Under the pieces are notes generated by a model. It saw only the letters and a program-made list of their open reading frames with translations. It had not been told where the DNA came from and did no database searches. Made by a program: the position numbers and the translations under genes. From G963664115 sp965263045 (GTDB lineage Bacteria; Acidobacteriota; Terriglobia; 20CM-2-55-15): 64,000 nt of DNA. Below, in pieces: positions 26,005 through 34,249 of the stretch. The stretch lies in the NCBI GenBank assembly GCA_965263045.1, contig CBDHGK010000041.1, positions 4,960,001-5,024,000 on the forward strand. Reading direction: 5' to 3'. Numbering within the stretch: position 1 is the stretch's first letter; each line of letters begins with the position of its first letter.

Positions 26005-26054
26005 GTCAAGAACCACCCGCGTCCCAGCGCCTCGCCGTAGTCTTCCGAAAAGCA

Positions 26055-26086
26055 AAAGCCCCGATCGCGGTCGCGGTCGGGGCTTT
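26055..26086 (-). terminator. Terminator of the DsrE-like gene (possibly bidirectional)
   Basis: AAAGCCCCGA and TCGGGGCTTT form a 10-bp stem around a 12-nt loop. On the minus strand it is followed by TTTTGCTTTT. It ends 21 bp beyond the stop codon of the DsrE-like gene. Confidence 0.8.
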
Positions 26087-26106
26087 CTGTTCCGCAAGTT
26101 CGGAGC

Positions 26107-26817
26107 CTATGTGACGAAGGAGAACGCATAGCCACGTTCCTGGGCGCGATTGACCGCGACAATTCCGGCCGGAACCATGTGTGCGTTGTCCAGGAGGTTG
26201 TGTTCGAACTCCTCGAAGATACTGTCGGCATCCCCGCCGACCGCGCGGGCCACCCGACCGGCCGCACCGCGTGCGGCCACCCGGCACACTGCCAGTCGCA
26301 GATCTGTTTCGAACAGGCTCTGGAGCAACAAGCCTCGGTTGGGTATCTCGTCCCCGTAGCCGGGAGTGTTGAACAGGTTGATCCTGGGCGAGGCGTTCGT
26401 TTTCGGATCGATGAGGTTTTCGCGGGCGGCCAGGGGTTCGCCATATTTTTCCCACATCGCATCGTTGAACGCCATGGGGGTGGAAAAGTGGCGTGCGACG
26501 ATGATGACGGCGAGATCCTCGTTTTCCAGGCCGTAGTCGTCCCTGTTCACCCGTATGAAATTGTTCGCGAAGCGCATGGCGCCCCCGAATCCCGCATAGG
26601 TCGTGTTATCCAGCAGGAACCGGTGAACACCGGGAACCTCGTCCATCCAGTCATCCTCGGCATGTCGGGCCGGCTTCCAGCTTTCACCACCGCCGGATTG
26701 CGCCCTCGCCCCCCGGGTGCCTACGGCCATCGCCCCGCCGACGACGGTGGCGACTCCGCTCATACGCCTTAGAAATGAGCGCCGCTCGAGTAGCGATTTC
26801 AAGTAGTTTTCTGTCAT
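26107..26817 (-). CDS. Tat-exported DsrE/DsrF-like periplasmic protein
   Basis: 236 residues from the ATG at 26817, which has GAGGGA upstream. ERRSFLRRMSGVATVVGGAMAVG is a twin-arginine signal. The mature part resembles the periplasmic DsrE-like family: GVHRFLLDNTTYAGFGGAMR, LAVIIVARHFSTPMAFNDAMW, LRLAVCRVAARGAAG and HMVPAGIVAVNRAQERGYAF. DsrE-type proteins bind and transfer sulfur through a cysteine; the single Cys in LAVCRVA is a candidate. It diverges from a thiosulfate-dehydrogenase-like cytochrome, which supports a role in sulfur chemistry. A remnant of a related gene lies at 18312-18405. Confidence 0.7.
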   Translation of the reverse strand: MTENYLKSLLERRSFLRRMSGVATVVGGAMAVGTRGARAQSGGGESWKPARHAEDDWMDEVPGVHRFLLDNTTYAGFGGAMRFANNFIRVNRDDYGLENEDLAVIIVARHFSTPMAFNDAMWEKYGEPLAARENLIDPKTNASPRINLFNTPGYGDEIPNRGLLLQSLFETDLRLAVCRVAARGAAGRVARAVGGDADSIFEEFEHNLLDNAHMVPAGIVAVNRAQERGYAFSFVT

Positions 26818-26946
26818 GGTCCCTCGCTGATGGCTGTGTTGATATCCAGGCAAGCTTATGCCACAAATCCTGCTGAAGCCAGCTTTTCGGCTTTCTGGCA
26901 AGAGAAGCCTTGACACGATCGGCCAGTTCCAGCATTTTTAGTGCTT

Positions 26947-27942
26947 ATGCAAAATCTGGCGTACACACGACTTCCTCTGGCCGTTCGGATTGGCGTTCTC
27001 GGCTCTGTCCTGCTGGCCACGCTCGGCGTGGCGGCCTGTGCTCCGGACCCGCTATCCCCTGAGCTCGGCAAGCTTCCCGGTGCCCTGATCTCGTCTAAGA
27101 CTACGATGGTCACGGCCTGGCAGTATCCCAATAACCCTCTGACCGATCCCACGCTGGGCAACTCGAGGGTCGCCGACCAGATCCGAGAGGGTTTCCGAAT
27201 CTTCACGGAAACGCCGGTCGAAGCGCCGGGGCTCATGCACGGTCAGATGAAGTGCAACAACTGCCACATGAATGGTGGCCAGCGGGAACTCTCTCTCCCC
27301 CTGGTGGGTGTGGCCGCGATGTTTCCGGAATTCAACGGGCGCGCCGATCGGCTCTTCACGCTCGAGGACCGGATCGTGGGATGCTTCTACCGGAGCCAGA
27401 ATTCGACGGGCATGCTCGATCTGGGGGAGGATGCATCTGCGCATTCGGACGCATATGAAGAAATGCTGCCGGGTCCCGAGAGCCCTCAAGTACTTGCACT
27501 CTCCGCGTACCTCCGATGGCTGTCGCGTGGATTCGAGCCCGGGGTCGCCGCTCCCTGGCGCCGCAAGAATGTGATCGCCCAGGAAAATCGGATTCCGGTT
27601 GCAGACCTGGATCCGGCGAAAGGCGAAGAAATCTTCATGCAGCATTGCACGAATTGCCATGGTGAGGAGGGGCAGGGCGTGCAGATCGGAACGAAGAAGG
27701 CCGGCCCCCAGTGGGGTCCGGATTCGTGGAACGACGGGGCCGGGGCCGCCCGGATCTATACGCTTGCCGGTATTATCCGCTATTCCATGCCCTATCTCGA
27801 TCCCGGTCGTCTAACCGACGAAGAGGCACAGCTGGTGTCGAGATTCATCAATTCGAAAGAGCGTCCCTCGTATCCGTTCAAGGATCAGGACTACCTGGCC
27901 GTGGACCTTCCCGTGGACAGCGTCTATTATCCAAAACCCTGA
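26947..27942 (+). CDS. Di-haem cytochrome c, thiosulfate dehydrogenase (TsdA)-like lipoprotein
   Basis: 331 residues from ATG 26947; a GTG at 26941 is an alternative. The N-terminus ends in the lipobox LGVAAC, so the protein is probably membrane-tethered in the periplasm. Haem sites are CNNCH (near residue 100) and CTNCH (near 235). LPLVGVAAMFPEFNGRADRL, LEDRIVGCFYRSQNSTGMLD and WGPDSWNDGAG match the TsdA family, in which the cysteine of the GCF motif is the unusual axial haem ligand. The reaction in TsdA is oxidation of two thiosulfates to tetrathionate or the reverse. A 12-bp gap precedes the phosphatase-like gene. Confidence 0.82.
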   Translation: MQNLAYTRLPLAVRIGVLGSVLLATLGVAACAPDPLSPELGKLPGALISSKTTMVTAWQYPNNPLTDPTLGNSRVADQIREGFRIFTETPVEAPGLMHGQMKCNNCHMNGGQRELSLPLVGVAAMFPEFNGRADRLFTLEDRIVGCFYRSQNSTGMLDLGEDASAHSDAYEEMLPGPESPQVLALSAYLRWLSRGFEPGVAAPWRRKNVIAQENRIPVADLDPAKGEEIFMQHCTNCHGEEGQGVQIGTKKAGPQWGPDSWNDGAGAARIYTLAGIIRYSMPYLDPGRLTDEEAQLVSRFINSKERPSYPFKDQDYLAVDLPVDSVYYPKP

Positions 27943-27954
27943 CGGAGGTCACAG

Positions 27955-28461
27955 ATGAAGCGAGTTTTATTGGCAGTTATAGCAGGGGTGTTCGCGTTTT
28001 CTAGTGTCGGGCTTGCCCAGGATTTGCCTATTCGGAATTTCCTGCGCGTCAACACCGAGTTCTGCACCGCGGGTCAACCCACGATAGAGGAGTTGTCGGA
28101 CCTGCAGGCGGACGGCATCCGGGCCGTTCTGAACCTGAGAGTTCCCACCGAACATGATGCGGCTGCGGAAGAAGCCGCGGTGCGTGAACTCGGCATGAAC
28201 TACTACAACATACCGGTGGACGGGGCAAATATCCCCGACGCCCAGGTCGAAGAGTTCCTCGCATTGACCGACGCCGAGGCCAACCAACCCATGTTCATCC
28301 ACTGCGGTTCGGCCAACCGTGTCGGCGCCTTCTGGATGATTCGCCGCGCGCTCCGCGACGGTTGGAACGTGGGTGACGCCGAGGCCGAGGCGGACGAGAT
28401 CGGATTGACCTCTGCGGCGCTGAAGGCATTCGCGCTTCAATATATAGAGAACCACCGCTAG
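27955..28461 (+). CDS. Secreted protein-tyrosine-phosphatase-like protein (DUF442/BLH type)
   Basis: 168 residues with a signal peptide (MKRVLLAVIAGVFAFSSVGLA). HCGSANR fits the CX5R phosphatase signature, and EFCTAGQPTIEELSDLQADG and IRAVLNLRVPTEHDAAAEE are typical of the DUF442 (beta-lactamase-hydrolase-like) group. In some sulfur oxidizers this domain accompanies persulfide dioxygenases or rhodaneses. Here it follows the TsdA-like gene by 12 bp, so the two are probably co-transcribed. A periplasmic phosphatase or persulfide-handling role is possible; the substrate is unknown. Confidence 0.75.
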   Translation: MKRVLLAVIAGVFAFSSVGLAQDLPIRNFLRVNTEFCTAGQPTIEELSDLQADGIRAVLNLRVPTEHDAAAEEAAVRELGMNYYNIPVDGANIPDAQVEEFLALTDAEANQPMFIHCGSANRVGAFWMIRRALRDGWNVGDAEAEADEIGLTSAALKAFALQYIENHR

Positions 28462-28483
28462 CGGCCGAAGAGGTCGAAGGAAG

Positions 28484-28511
28484 AAGCCGCGCCTCCGAGG
28501 GCGCGGCTTTT
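28484..28511. terminator. Terminator between convergent cytochrome/phosphatase and sulfite dehydrogenase genes
   Basis: AAGCCGCGCC and GGCGCGGCTT form a 10-bp stem around a 6-nt loop, followed by TT. It lies 23 bp after the phosphatase-like stop and 35 bp from the stop of the opposite gene, and could serve both. Confidence 0.85.
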
Positions 28512-28545
28512 CATTGAAGGCTTCGGTATTTCGGGTGTGCGTTCT

Positions 28546-29715
28546 TCAGGAAATCATCACGGTGCGTGGAAATTGTGCGTTGTGCTCCAGAAACGTCATC
28601 TTATTTTCAAGTTCCGACTCCGTTGGCTGCACGATTCCGTTCGCATCGGTCGCCCGTGAGACCAGGGTGTGCTCTCCCGCGGTGGCGCCCTCCCACGTGT
28701 AGTTGAACAACTTCCACGAATACTGCGTATTCGTTGACTCTAATGTCGCCGGCCTCCATGCGCCGCCGTCGATTTGCACTTCGACCGACCTGAGCGGCGT
28801 ACCGTCGTTCAGGACGAATCCGAACACCTCGTGCCGGTTCCCGTTTCGGGTCACACGGGCGATGACGGACTTCAACTGCAAGCGGGAGACTTCGGTTTCT
28901 TTCCACTCCATCGCACCATCGATCACTTCCCCTCTCAGCGACCGGTACCATCGCGCCTGAAACTTACCCAGGTAGCGCCCTTCCTGGATGTGGATGTTTC
29001 CCAGCCACTTCAGGTTCGCGACGCCGTACCAGCCCGGCATGATCACCCGAAGCGGGGCGCCCTGGGCCCGCCTCAGCGGTTCGCCGTTGAGCGCGTATGC
29101 CAGCAGGGGGCCGGCTTCCATCGCGTTGTCCATCGTGATGCTGCGCCCGAACTGTTGTTCAACGGCAAAGTCGGTGCCCCGGAAATTAACCTCCTCCTCG
29201 CCGCGGTCGATACCGAAAAAGACGACTTCCTTTCCGTTTGGACGAATTCCGGCGTCGGAGAGCAGATCCCGCAGCCGCACGCCGGTCCACAAACCGCAGG
29301 AGGCCAGGCCCTGAATCCGTCGGCCGCTGTTGCCGGAGCATTCGTAACCGGCCGGCAGTTCGACTGAACCCCGGGCGCGCAGGTCATCCAGCGACCACTC
29401 CATCTCGTTGTCCACCAGACCCGTGATCTTCAGGCGATAGGTGGCCGGATCGATTTCGGGCTGGCCGTAGTGCTGTATTGCGAAGAACTGATCGTTCGGC
29501 GTGAACAGGCCGTTGATTGTCCGGATGTCGAGCACACGGACGGCCGAGTCCGGGTTCGTACCAAAGACCATATCTTCCGGTATGTCCGTAAACCGGACAC
29601 GCGTTTCGTTCTGAGCCAGAGCCGGCAGGGCCCATTCGCCCAGGCCCATGGCCAGGAGGCCGGCGGTGGCCATGCCACCCTTCAGGATCGCTCGACGGTC
29701 CATTCCTTTAGGCAT
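28546..29715 (-). CDS. Tat-exported sulfite dehydrogenase/oxidase-like molybdoprotein (SorA/SoxC type)
   Basis: 389 residues from ATG 29715, preceded by GGGGAG. DRRAILKGGMATAGLLAMG is a twin-arginine signal. The sulfite-oxidase molybdopterin domain shows AGYECSGNSGRRIQG with the molybdenum-ligand cysteine, GVRLRDLLSDAGI, and GAPLRVIMPGWYGVANLKWL. The C-terminal dimerization domain has RSVEVQIDGGAWRPATLE. It should oxidize sulfite, or a related substrate, in the periplasm and pass electrons to a cytochrome. It has no haem of its own and converges with the TsdA-like cytochrome gene pair. A sulfite role fits the DsrE, TsdA and TauE genes nearby. Confidence 0.88.
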   Translation of the reverse strand: MPKGMDRRAILKGGMATAGLLAMGLGEWALPALAQNETRVRFTDIPEDMVFGTNPDSAVRVLDIRTINGLFTPNDQFFAIQHYGQPEIDPATYRLKITGLVDNEMEWSLDDLRARGSVELPAGYECSGNSGRRIQGLASCGLWTGVRLRDLLSDAGIRPNGKEVVFFGIDRGEEEVNFRGTDFAVEQQFGRSITMDNAMEAGPLLAYALNGEPLRRAQGAPLRVIMPGWYGVANLKWLGNIHIQEGRYLGKFQARWYRSLRGEVIDGAMEWKETEVSRLQLKSVIARVTRNGNRHEVFGFVLNDGTPLRSVEVQIDGGAWRPATLESTNTQYSWKLFNYTWEGATAGEHTLVSRATDANGIVQPTESELENKMTFLEHNAQFPRTVMIS

Positions 29716-29907
29716 CTTCAGATCTCCCCTGTAACCCGGTAAATTTTCGTCATTAACCGAACGCTCAGGCCGGTCTCTGCCCGCCATTCGATCGCTGTGG
29801 CCCTCCGCCAGAGTTTAACCAATCGTCATCAGGCCGGTAGCTGCCATCTGTCGATGGATATCAAGCGTCAGTTTATATTACCCAACCCGACGGGTGTAAA
29901 GGATTTA

Positions 29908-29993
29908 GAGATCCGGGACGGACACCTAATTCGTTCCGTCAACAAACCGGGATGTGTGCCGAAAACGAGAGTTAGGTGTCCGTCCCGGATCTC
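29908..29993. repeat. Dispersed palindromic repeat, family 1, copy C
   Basis: Arms 29908-29932 and 29969-29993 pair with one mismatch around a 36-nt loop, the same geometry as copy A. On the far side, 15 bp separate it from the stop codon at 30008-30010, where TAGCAGCCCG begins, the start of repeat family 2. Confidence 0.9.
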
Positions 29994-30007
29994 GTCCCTA
30001 CGGGCTG

Positions 30008-32182
30008 CTAAAAATTGAAGAGGTTGGTGAACTTGACGATGACGGCGCGTTGCAGCACCCGGCCGTTGTGGGAGTCCCGGAGATCGTTGTATACGAGAAA
30101 GAAATCGCTCAAGGGGTGGTGGATGATGTTGAACCGGATATTCGAACTCACCTGCCGGGTATCCGTGTTGTACTGAAAGAACGCATTCAGAAACGCATCT
30201 GGCGTAAATGCATAAAGGACCCGGGCGCCCACCAGGTTCGTTGTGAAGCTGCCGTTCGGGAGGTTCACCTGGTTGCGTCTGTAGTCGGCATCGATCTTGA
30301 TATGAAAGTTGGGTTTCCAGCCCACGCCTCCCGAAAATGACCGCCGCCGCCCATTCCAGAACTCGCCCCACTCTACGCGGCCGTTTCCGCTGATTCTCCG
30401 GCCGGGGCTCGTCGTGGCCCGCGCCGAATAGCTCAGGAAACTGTAATCGCCTCCTGGAATCGAAATATCCGTACGGATTCCGAATGGATCGGTCAGTCGA
30501 TCGAATGTGTTGAGCACGCTGAAATCAACCAGGCTGTTGTCTTCAAACCGGACACCGACATCAAGGCGGGCATCGCGCGTGCCGATTTGCCGGGTCGTTC
30601 CGTCTTTGTAGTAATCCAGACTTGTTCCGAGTACGAAGTTTCTGAACACCGGGCTGGATTCAACCAAAGGGTTCCAGAAGACCTGGCCGTTGTATCGTGT
30701 ATTGTTTCTTCGACGGACGAACCCCACCTCGGGATTGAAATTCGCCTGAATTTCGTTGTAGCCGGCCGCAATCGTCAGTTCGTCGTCACGCCAGGCGGCC
30801 TGGAACTGCCGCGCCTGATTCTGTCCGGATTGCCCCGGGGTGTCGCTTCCGAGGATATGCGAATCCAGAACCAGCCGGTCGTAAAACTGGAAGTGCACGT
30901 CGGCCCCGTATACCCGGTTGTAGTCGCCATCGATCGTCGAATCGCGCTGGGTGAACAGCCCGCCGACCCAGGAATTCGTCAGCAGGTTGCGTTTCATACG
31001 TCCGACGATATAGCTGTTGGCCGGAGTCGCGTCGAGACGCTCGGTGTTCATCGCCAGAAAACCGACATCATAGCGACCGAGCTGCCCGGTCACGCGTCCC
31101 CCGCCCAGAATAGGTATTGGGGTTCCCGACCGGCTCAAACCGATCCGGCGACTGAAGAATGGAACGAGGTTGCCACCCGCGCCGAAATCAAACGTGGATG
31201 AGTTCTCAAGAAAAAAATCTCGCTTTTCCGGAAAGAACAGGTTGAACCGCGTCAGATTGACCTGTTGCTGGTCCACTTCAACCTGGGCGAAATCGGTACG
31301 GTAGGTGGCGTCGAGCGTGACCGATGGTGTCAGGCTGTATTTCATGTCCACGCCGCCGTCGTAGTTCTGATCGGTTTCAAATTCCGCGAGCGGATCCCCC
31401 ACCGGACGGGTCTGTGTGAAACCGGCCGTTGCAAACGGAGTCACCGTCAGGTTGCGTCCCTGACGGACGCCTTCGAGCCCTCTCAACGTGCCGTACTGCG
31501 ACACGCGGCTGATGTTGTATCGGATCGGAATCGGAGCCCAGTCGCTCTCTTCGTTTAAACGAATAATCCGGCGGTTGAAATTGATGCCCCACTCCTGGGA
31601 CGCGGCAAGAGAAAAGCGCAGTGTCTTAAACGGTATGGCAAACTCGGCGTACCACCCGTCACCATCCCGACTCGCACCCACGTCCCAGACGCCGTCCCAG
31701 TCGAGATCGAGTCGGGTCAGACTGACCTGGCCGTCGCTTTTCGCTCCCGCCGGATTTGTGACAAACAGAAACCCGGAGCGCAGATCGTGGCGGGAGTCGA
31801 TGGCCAGCGTGACACCGTCGGAGCCCCGGAAGTTGAAATCCTCCTCGAGGTCATTGACCACAATCCGGTTGGCCTGGGAATCGAAACAATAAAAGGCAAC
31901 GTAGAGATTGTCGTCGTCAAAGAGGACACGCACCTCCGTGCGTTCCTCGGACGCCGCTCCAGGGTTTGGCCGTCGTTGCACAAAGTTTGTCGCGGCCACC
32001 GCCCGGTCCCAGGCCCCCTCGTCGAGGATTCCATCCAGCGAGATTTCCTCCGTGGTTCGAACGGCGACAACGTTCTTATCGAATCGGGCAGTTTCGTAAT
32101 CGACGAGATCGGCCGGCGTTTGGGCCATGACGGGGGCAGTCATCGCGAGGCACAGCCCGAGGGTTTGAATGACCGATTTCAT
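30008..32182 (-). CDS. DUF5916 outer-membrane protein with N-terminal carbohydrate-binding-like domain
   Basis: 724 residues with a signal peptide (SVIQTLGLCLAMTAPVMA). Residues about 45-210 are a CBM9-like domain (ISLDGILDEGAWDRA, RVLFDDDNLYVAFYCFDS, DGWYAEFAIPFKTLRF). The remaining 500 residues are DUF5916: YSLTPSVTLDATYRTDFAQV, LFFPEKRDFFLEN, and many alternating strands ending in F, as expected for an outer-membrane barrel. The same family-wide pattern is seen in Bacteroidota and Acidobacteriota. Function is unknown; binding or import of a glycan or peptide is suggested by the CBM-like domain. The stop codon overlaps the start of a family-2 repeat. Confidence 0.85.
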   Translation of the reverse strand: MKSVIQTLGLCLAMTAPVMAQTPADLVDYETARFDKNVVAVRTTEEISLDGILDEGAWDRAVAATNFVQRRPNPGAASEERTEVRVLFDDDNLYVAFYCFDSQANRIVVNDLEEDFNFRGSDGVTLAIDSRHDLRSGFLFVTNPAGAKSDGQVSLTRLDLDWDGVWDVGASRDGDGWYAEFAIPFKTLRFSLAASQEWGINFNRRIIRLNEESDWAPIPIRYNISRVSQYGTLRGLEGVRQGRNLTVTPFATAGFTQTRPVGDPLAEFETDQNYDGGVDMKYSLTPSVTLDATYRTDFAQVEVDQQQVNLTRFNLFFPEKRDFFLENSSTFDFGAGGNLVPFFSRRIGLSRSGTPIPILGGGRVTGQLGRYDVGFLAMNTERLDATPANSYIVGRMKRNLLTNSWVGGLFTQRDSTIDGDYNRVYGADVHFQFYDRLVLDSHILGSDTPGQSGQNQARQFQAAWRDDELTIAAGYNEIQANFNPEVGFVRRRNNTRYNGQVFWNPLVESSPVFRNFVLGTSLDYYKDGTTRQIGTRDARLDVGVRFEDNSLVDFSVLNTFDRLTDPFGIRTDISIPGGDYSFLSYSARATTSPGRRISGNGRVEWGEFWNGRRRSFSGGVGWKPNFHIKIDADYRRNQVNLPNGSFTTNLVGARVLYAFTPDAFLNAFFQYNTDTRQVSSNIRFNIIHHPLSDFFLVYNDLRDSHNGRVLQRAVIVKFTNLFNF

Positions 32183-32226
32183 GCTTGTAGCTTCGTCTGT
32201 GGTTTAAATCCGGTTGGATTTCGAGG

Positions 32227-33003
32227 TTAACCGCAGCCCCCTGCGGCTTCTTCGATCTGGTCGAACAGACGCGTCGCTCCGGTCCCGGAAAGACTTTGGA
32301 CAAAATGCCCCTGTCCCGGTTCGACCTGGAAGCGGACCTGCAGCCCGTTTCGTGAAAATTGTTCCGCCTGGTTTTGCATGGAGCGCAGCCAGGCCGGGTC
32401 GCTATCCCCGACGTGCATGTAGATGCACAGCCCCCGGATAGCCTCGACGCGGCCTCCGCTCGCCTGGGGCATATAACCGGGCAAGCCCGTGATCGATTTG
32501 AAGTATGCAGGATGTGACGCGGCGACGTGGAACGCGCTGAGGCCACCATTCGAAGCTCCCGCCACATGAAACTTATCGTCTTCGACATTGTAGCGGCTCA
32601 GGATCTGGTCCAGAAAATCGGGGAAAATGCCGGCGCCACGCCGGAAGTACAGGCCCTCTGACGGTGCCGCCGGGCTGATGACGATATAGCCGCGTTGCTC
32701 GGCCAACTCGGTCCAGAATCGCTCCAGGTGGGTATTGACCGCGTTCTCATTCTGAGACCCGCCGGTGAACGCCAGAATCGCCGGGTATGCGCGTGCCGGA
32801 TCGTAGCCTTCCGGAAGCACGACGCGGTAGTTCACCCGCATTCCGCCGAACGTACCGCTTGCTTCCAGGGTATTGGCTTCGACGCCGTTGCCGGATACGC
32901 ACGCCGCGAGGAAGATGGCTCCAATCCCGACGCAACCGGAAACAACGCATTTCGATATCAACCTCAATCGGCTCAATTCGTCCTCCCTCATCTTCAGCGA
33001 CAT
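32227..33003 (-). CDS. Secreted alpha/beta-hydrolase (esterase, feruloyl-esterase/PHB-depolymerase-like lipoprotein)
   Basis: 258 residues. A lipobox-like FLAAC follows an N-terminal hydrophobic stretch. The nucleophile elbow is GASNGG, a likely acid is in MHVGDSD, and the catalytic histidine is in EPGQGHFVQ. YRVVLPEGYDPARAYPAILAFTGG and IVISPAAPSEGLYFRRGAGIF resemble the esterase/PHB-depolymerase group of short secreted hydrolases. It sits 44 bp upstream (in sequence) of the DUF5916 gene start on the same strand and may be co-transcribed with it. The substrate is unknown. Confidence 0.8.
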   Translation of the reverse strand: MSLKMREDELSRLRLISKCVVSGCVGIGAIFLAACVSGNGVEANTLEASGTFGGMRVNYRVVLPEGYDPARAYPAILAFTGGSQNENAVNTHLERFWTELAEQRGYIVISPAAPSEGLYFRRGAGIFPDFLDQILSRYNVEDDKFHVAGASNGGLSAFHVAASHPAYFKSITGLPGYMPQASGGRVEAIRGLCIYMHVGDSDPAWLRSMQNQAEQFSRNGLQVRFQVEPGQGHFVQSLSGTGATRLFDQIEEAAGGCG

Positions 33004-33036
33004 TCATCAAGGTGCAACACCGCCCTCAGATTCGGA

Positions 33037-34116
33037 TCAGCCTCGTGTGCGTTCAAATTCGCCCATGAAATCGACCAGGCGGTCGACGCCTTCTGCCGGA
33101 AAGGCGTTGTAGATCGAAGCCCGGATGCCTCCTACGGACCGGTGGCCTTTGAGCCCGCTCATTCCTGCCGCTGTGGCTTCTTTAACGAATAGATTGTCCA
33201 GGTCTTTTGTAGCGAGACGGAAGGTGACGTTCATCAGCGATCGGCTTGTCGCCTCGGCCGTTCCTCTATAGAACTCGGTTCGATCGATCGCAGAGTACAG
33301 CGTGTTTGCTTTCTCCGTGTTAATCCGGGCCACGCCGGATAGACCCCCGAGTGAGAGAAGCCACTTCATTGTCAAACCGAGGATGTAGACACCGAATGTG
33401 TTCGGCGTGTTGTAAAGCGAGTTGTTCTCCGCGTACGTACGGTAGTTCAGCATGGATCCCAGAGTGTCGGGCCCCCCTCGGAGCAGGTCTTCACGGATGA
33501 TCACAAGCGCTAACCCGGAGGGGCCAAGGTTTTTCTGCGCACCTGCGTAAATCAATCCATGGCTTCCGACGTCGATCGGCCGGCTGAAGATATCCGAGGA
33601 CGCATCGCTCACCAGAGGCACGGCTCCAACGTCGGGCAGTGTTTTCCATTCGGTGCCTTCGATCGTGTTGTTGCTCGTCATGTGCACATACCGCGCGTCC
33701 GGCGTTAGATTCAACTCGTCCGCTCGGGGGATGCGGGTGTAGTTCCTGGCTGCGATATGGACCCGGCCGACGCGCTGTGCCTCGGTGATGGCTTTCTTAG
33801 AGAAGTACCCGGTGTCGATGTAGTCCGCCCCAGCCTCTGGACCCAGCAGATTCATCGGCACCATCGAAAACTGCAGGCTCGCGCCACCGGGCAACATCAG
33901 AATCTTGTAATCGGAGGGAACCGCCGCCAGTTCCCGGATGTCTTCCAGGGCCTTGTTCAGAATGCGCTCGAATGTTGCGGAGCGGTGACTGATTTCCATT
34001 ACGGACATCCCGACACCGGGAAGGGCAATGAGGTCGCGCTGTGCCTCTTTAAGTACGGGGAGCGGAAGGACCGCAGGACCGGCTCCAAAATTGACAATGC
34101 GATGGGTTGAGGTCAC
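33037..34116 (-). CDS. serC: Phosphoserine aminotransferase
   Basis: 359 residues from the GTG at 34116, preceded by AGGAA. A longer open frame to 34404 adds unrelated sequence and is rejected because SerC proteins are about 360 residues. RIVNFGAGPAVLPLPVLKEA, GVGMSVMEISHRS, LPGGASLQFSMVPMNLL and the PLP lysine in YAGAQKNLGPSGLALVII are diagnostic. It converts 3-phosphohydroxypyruvate and glutamate to phosphoserine and 2-oxoglutarate in the cytoplasm. No serA or serB is nearby. It lies between a secreted esterase gene and a metallo-hydrolase gene, all on the minus strand. Confidence 0.96.
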   Translation of the reverse strand: MTSTHRIVNFGAGPAVLPLPVLKEAQRDLIALPGVGMSVMEISHRSATFERILNKALEDIRELAAVPSDYKILMLPGGASLQFSMVPMNLLGPEAGADYIDTGYFSKKAITEAQRVGRVHIAARNYTRIPRADELNLTPDARYVHMTSNNTIEGTEWKTLPDVGAVPLVSDASSDIFSRPIDVGSHGLIYAGAQKNLGPSGLALVIIREDLLRGGPDTLGSMLNYRTYAENNSLYNTPNTFGVYILGLTMKWLLSLGGLSGVARINTEKANTLYSAIDRTEFYRGTAEATSRSLMNVTFRLATKDLDNLFVKEATAAGMSGLKGHRSVGGIRASIYNAFPAEGVDRLVDFMGEFERTRG

Positions 34117-34249
34117 TTGTGTTCCTAGTTGGGTATTGGGAAACAGGCAAACCTCTAGCTTGCCAGCCCAGGCGCCGGTTCTCAACCCCGTGCCACGATA
34201 TGTCGGCCTGGGCGGGACCAGTGTTTCAATGGTCCTCGGTCGTGAATAT

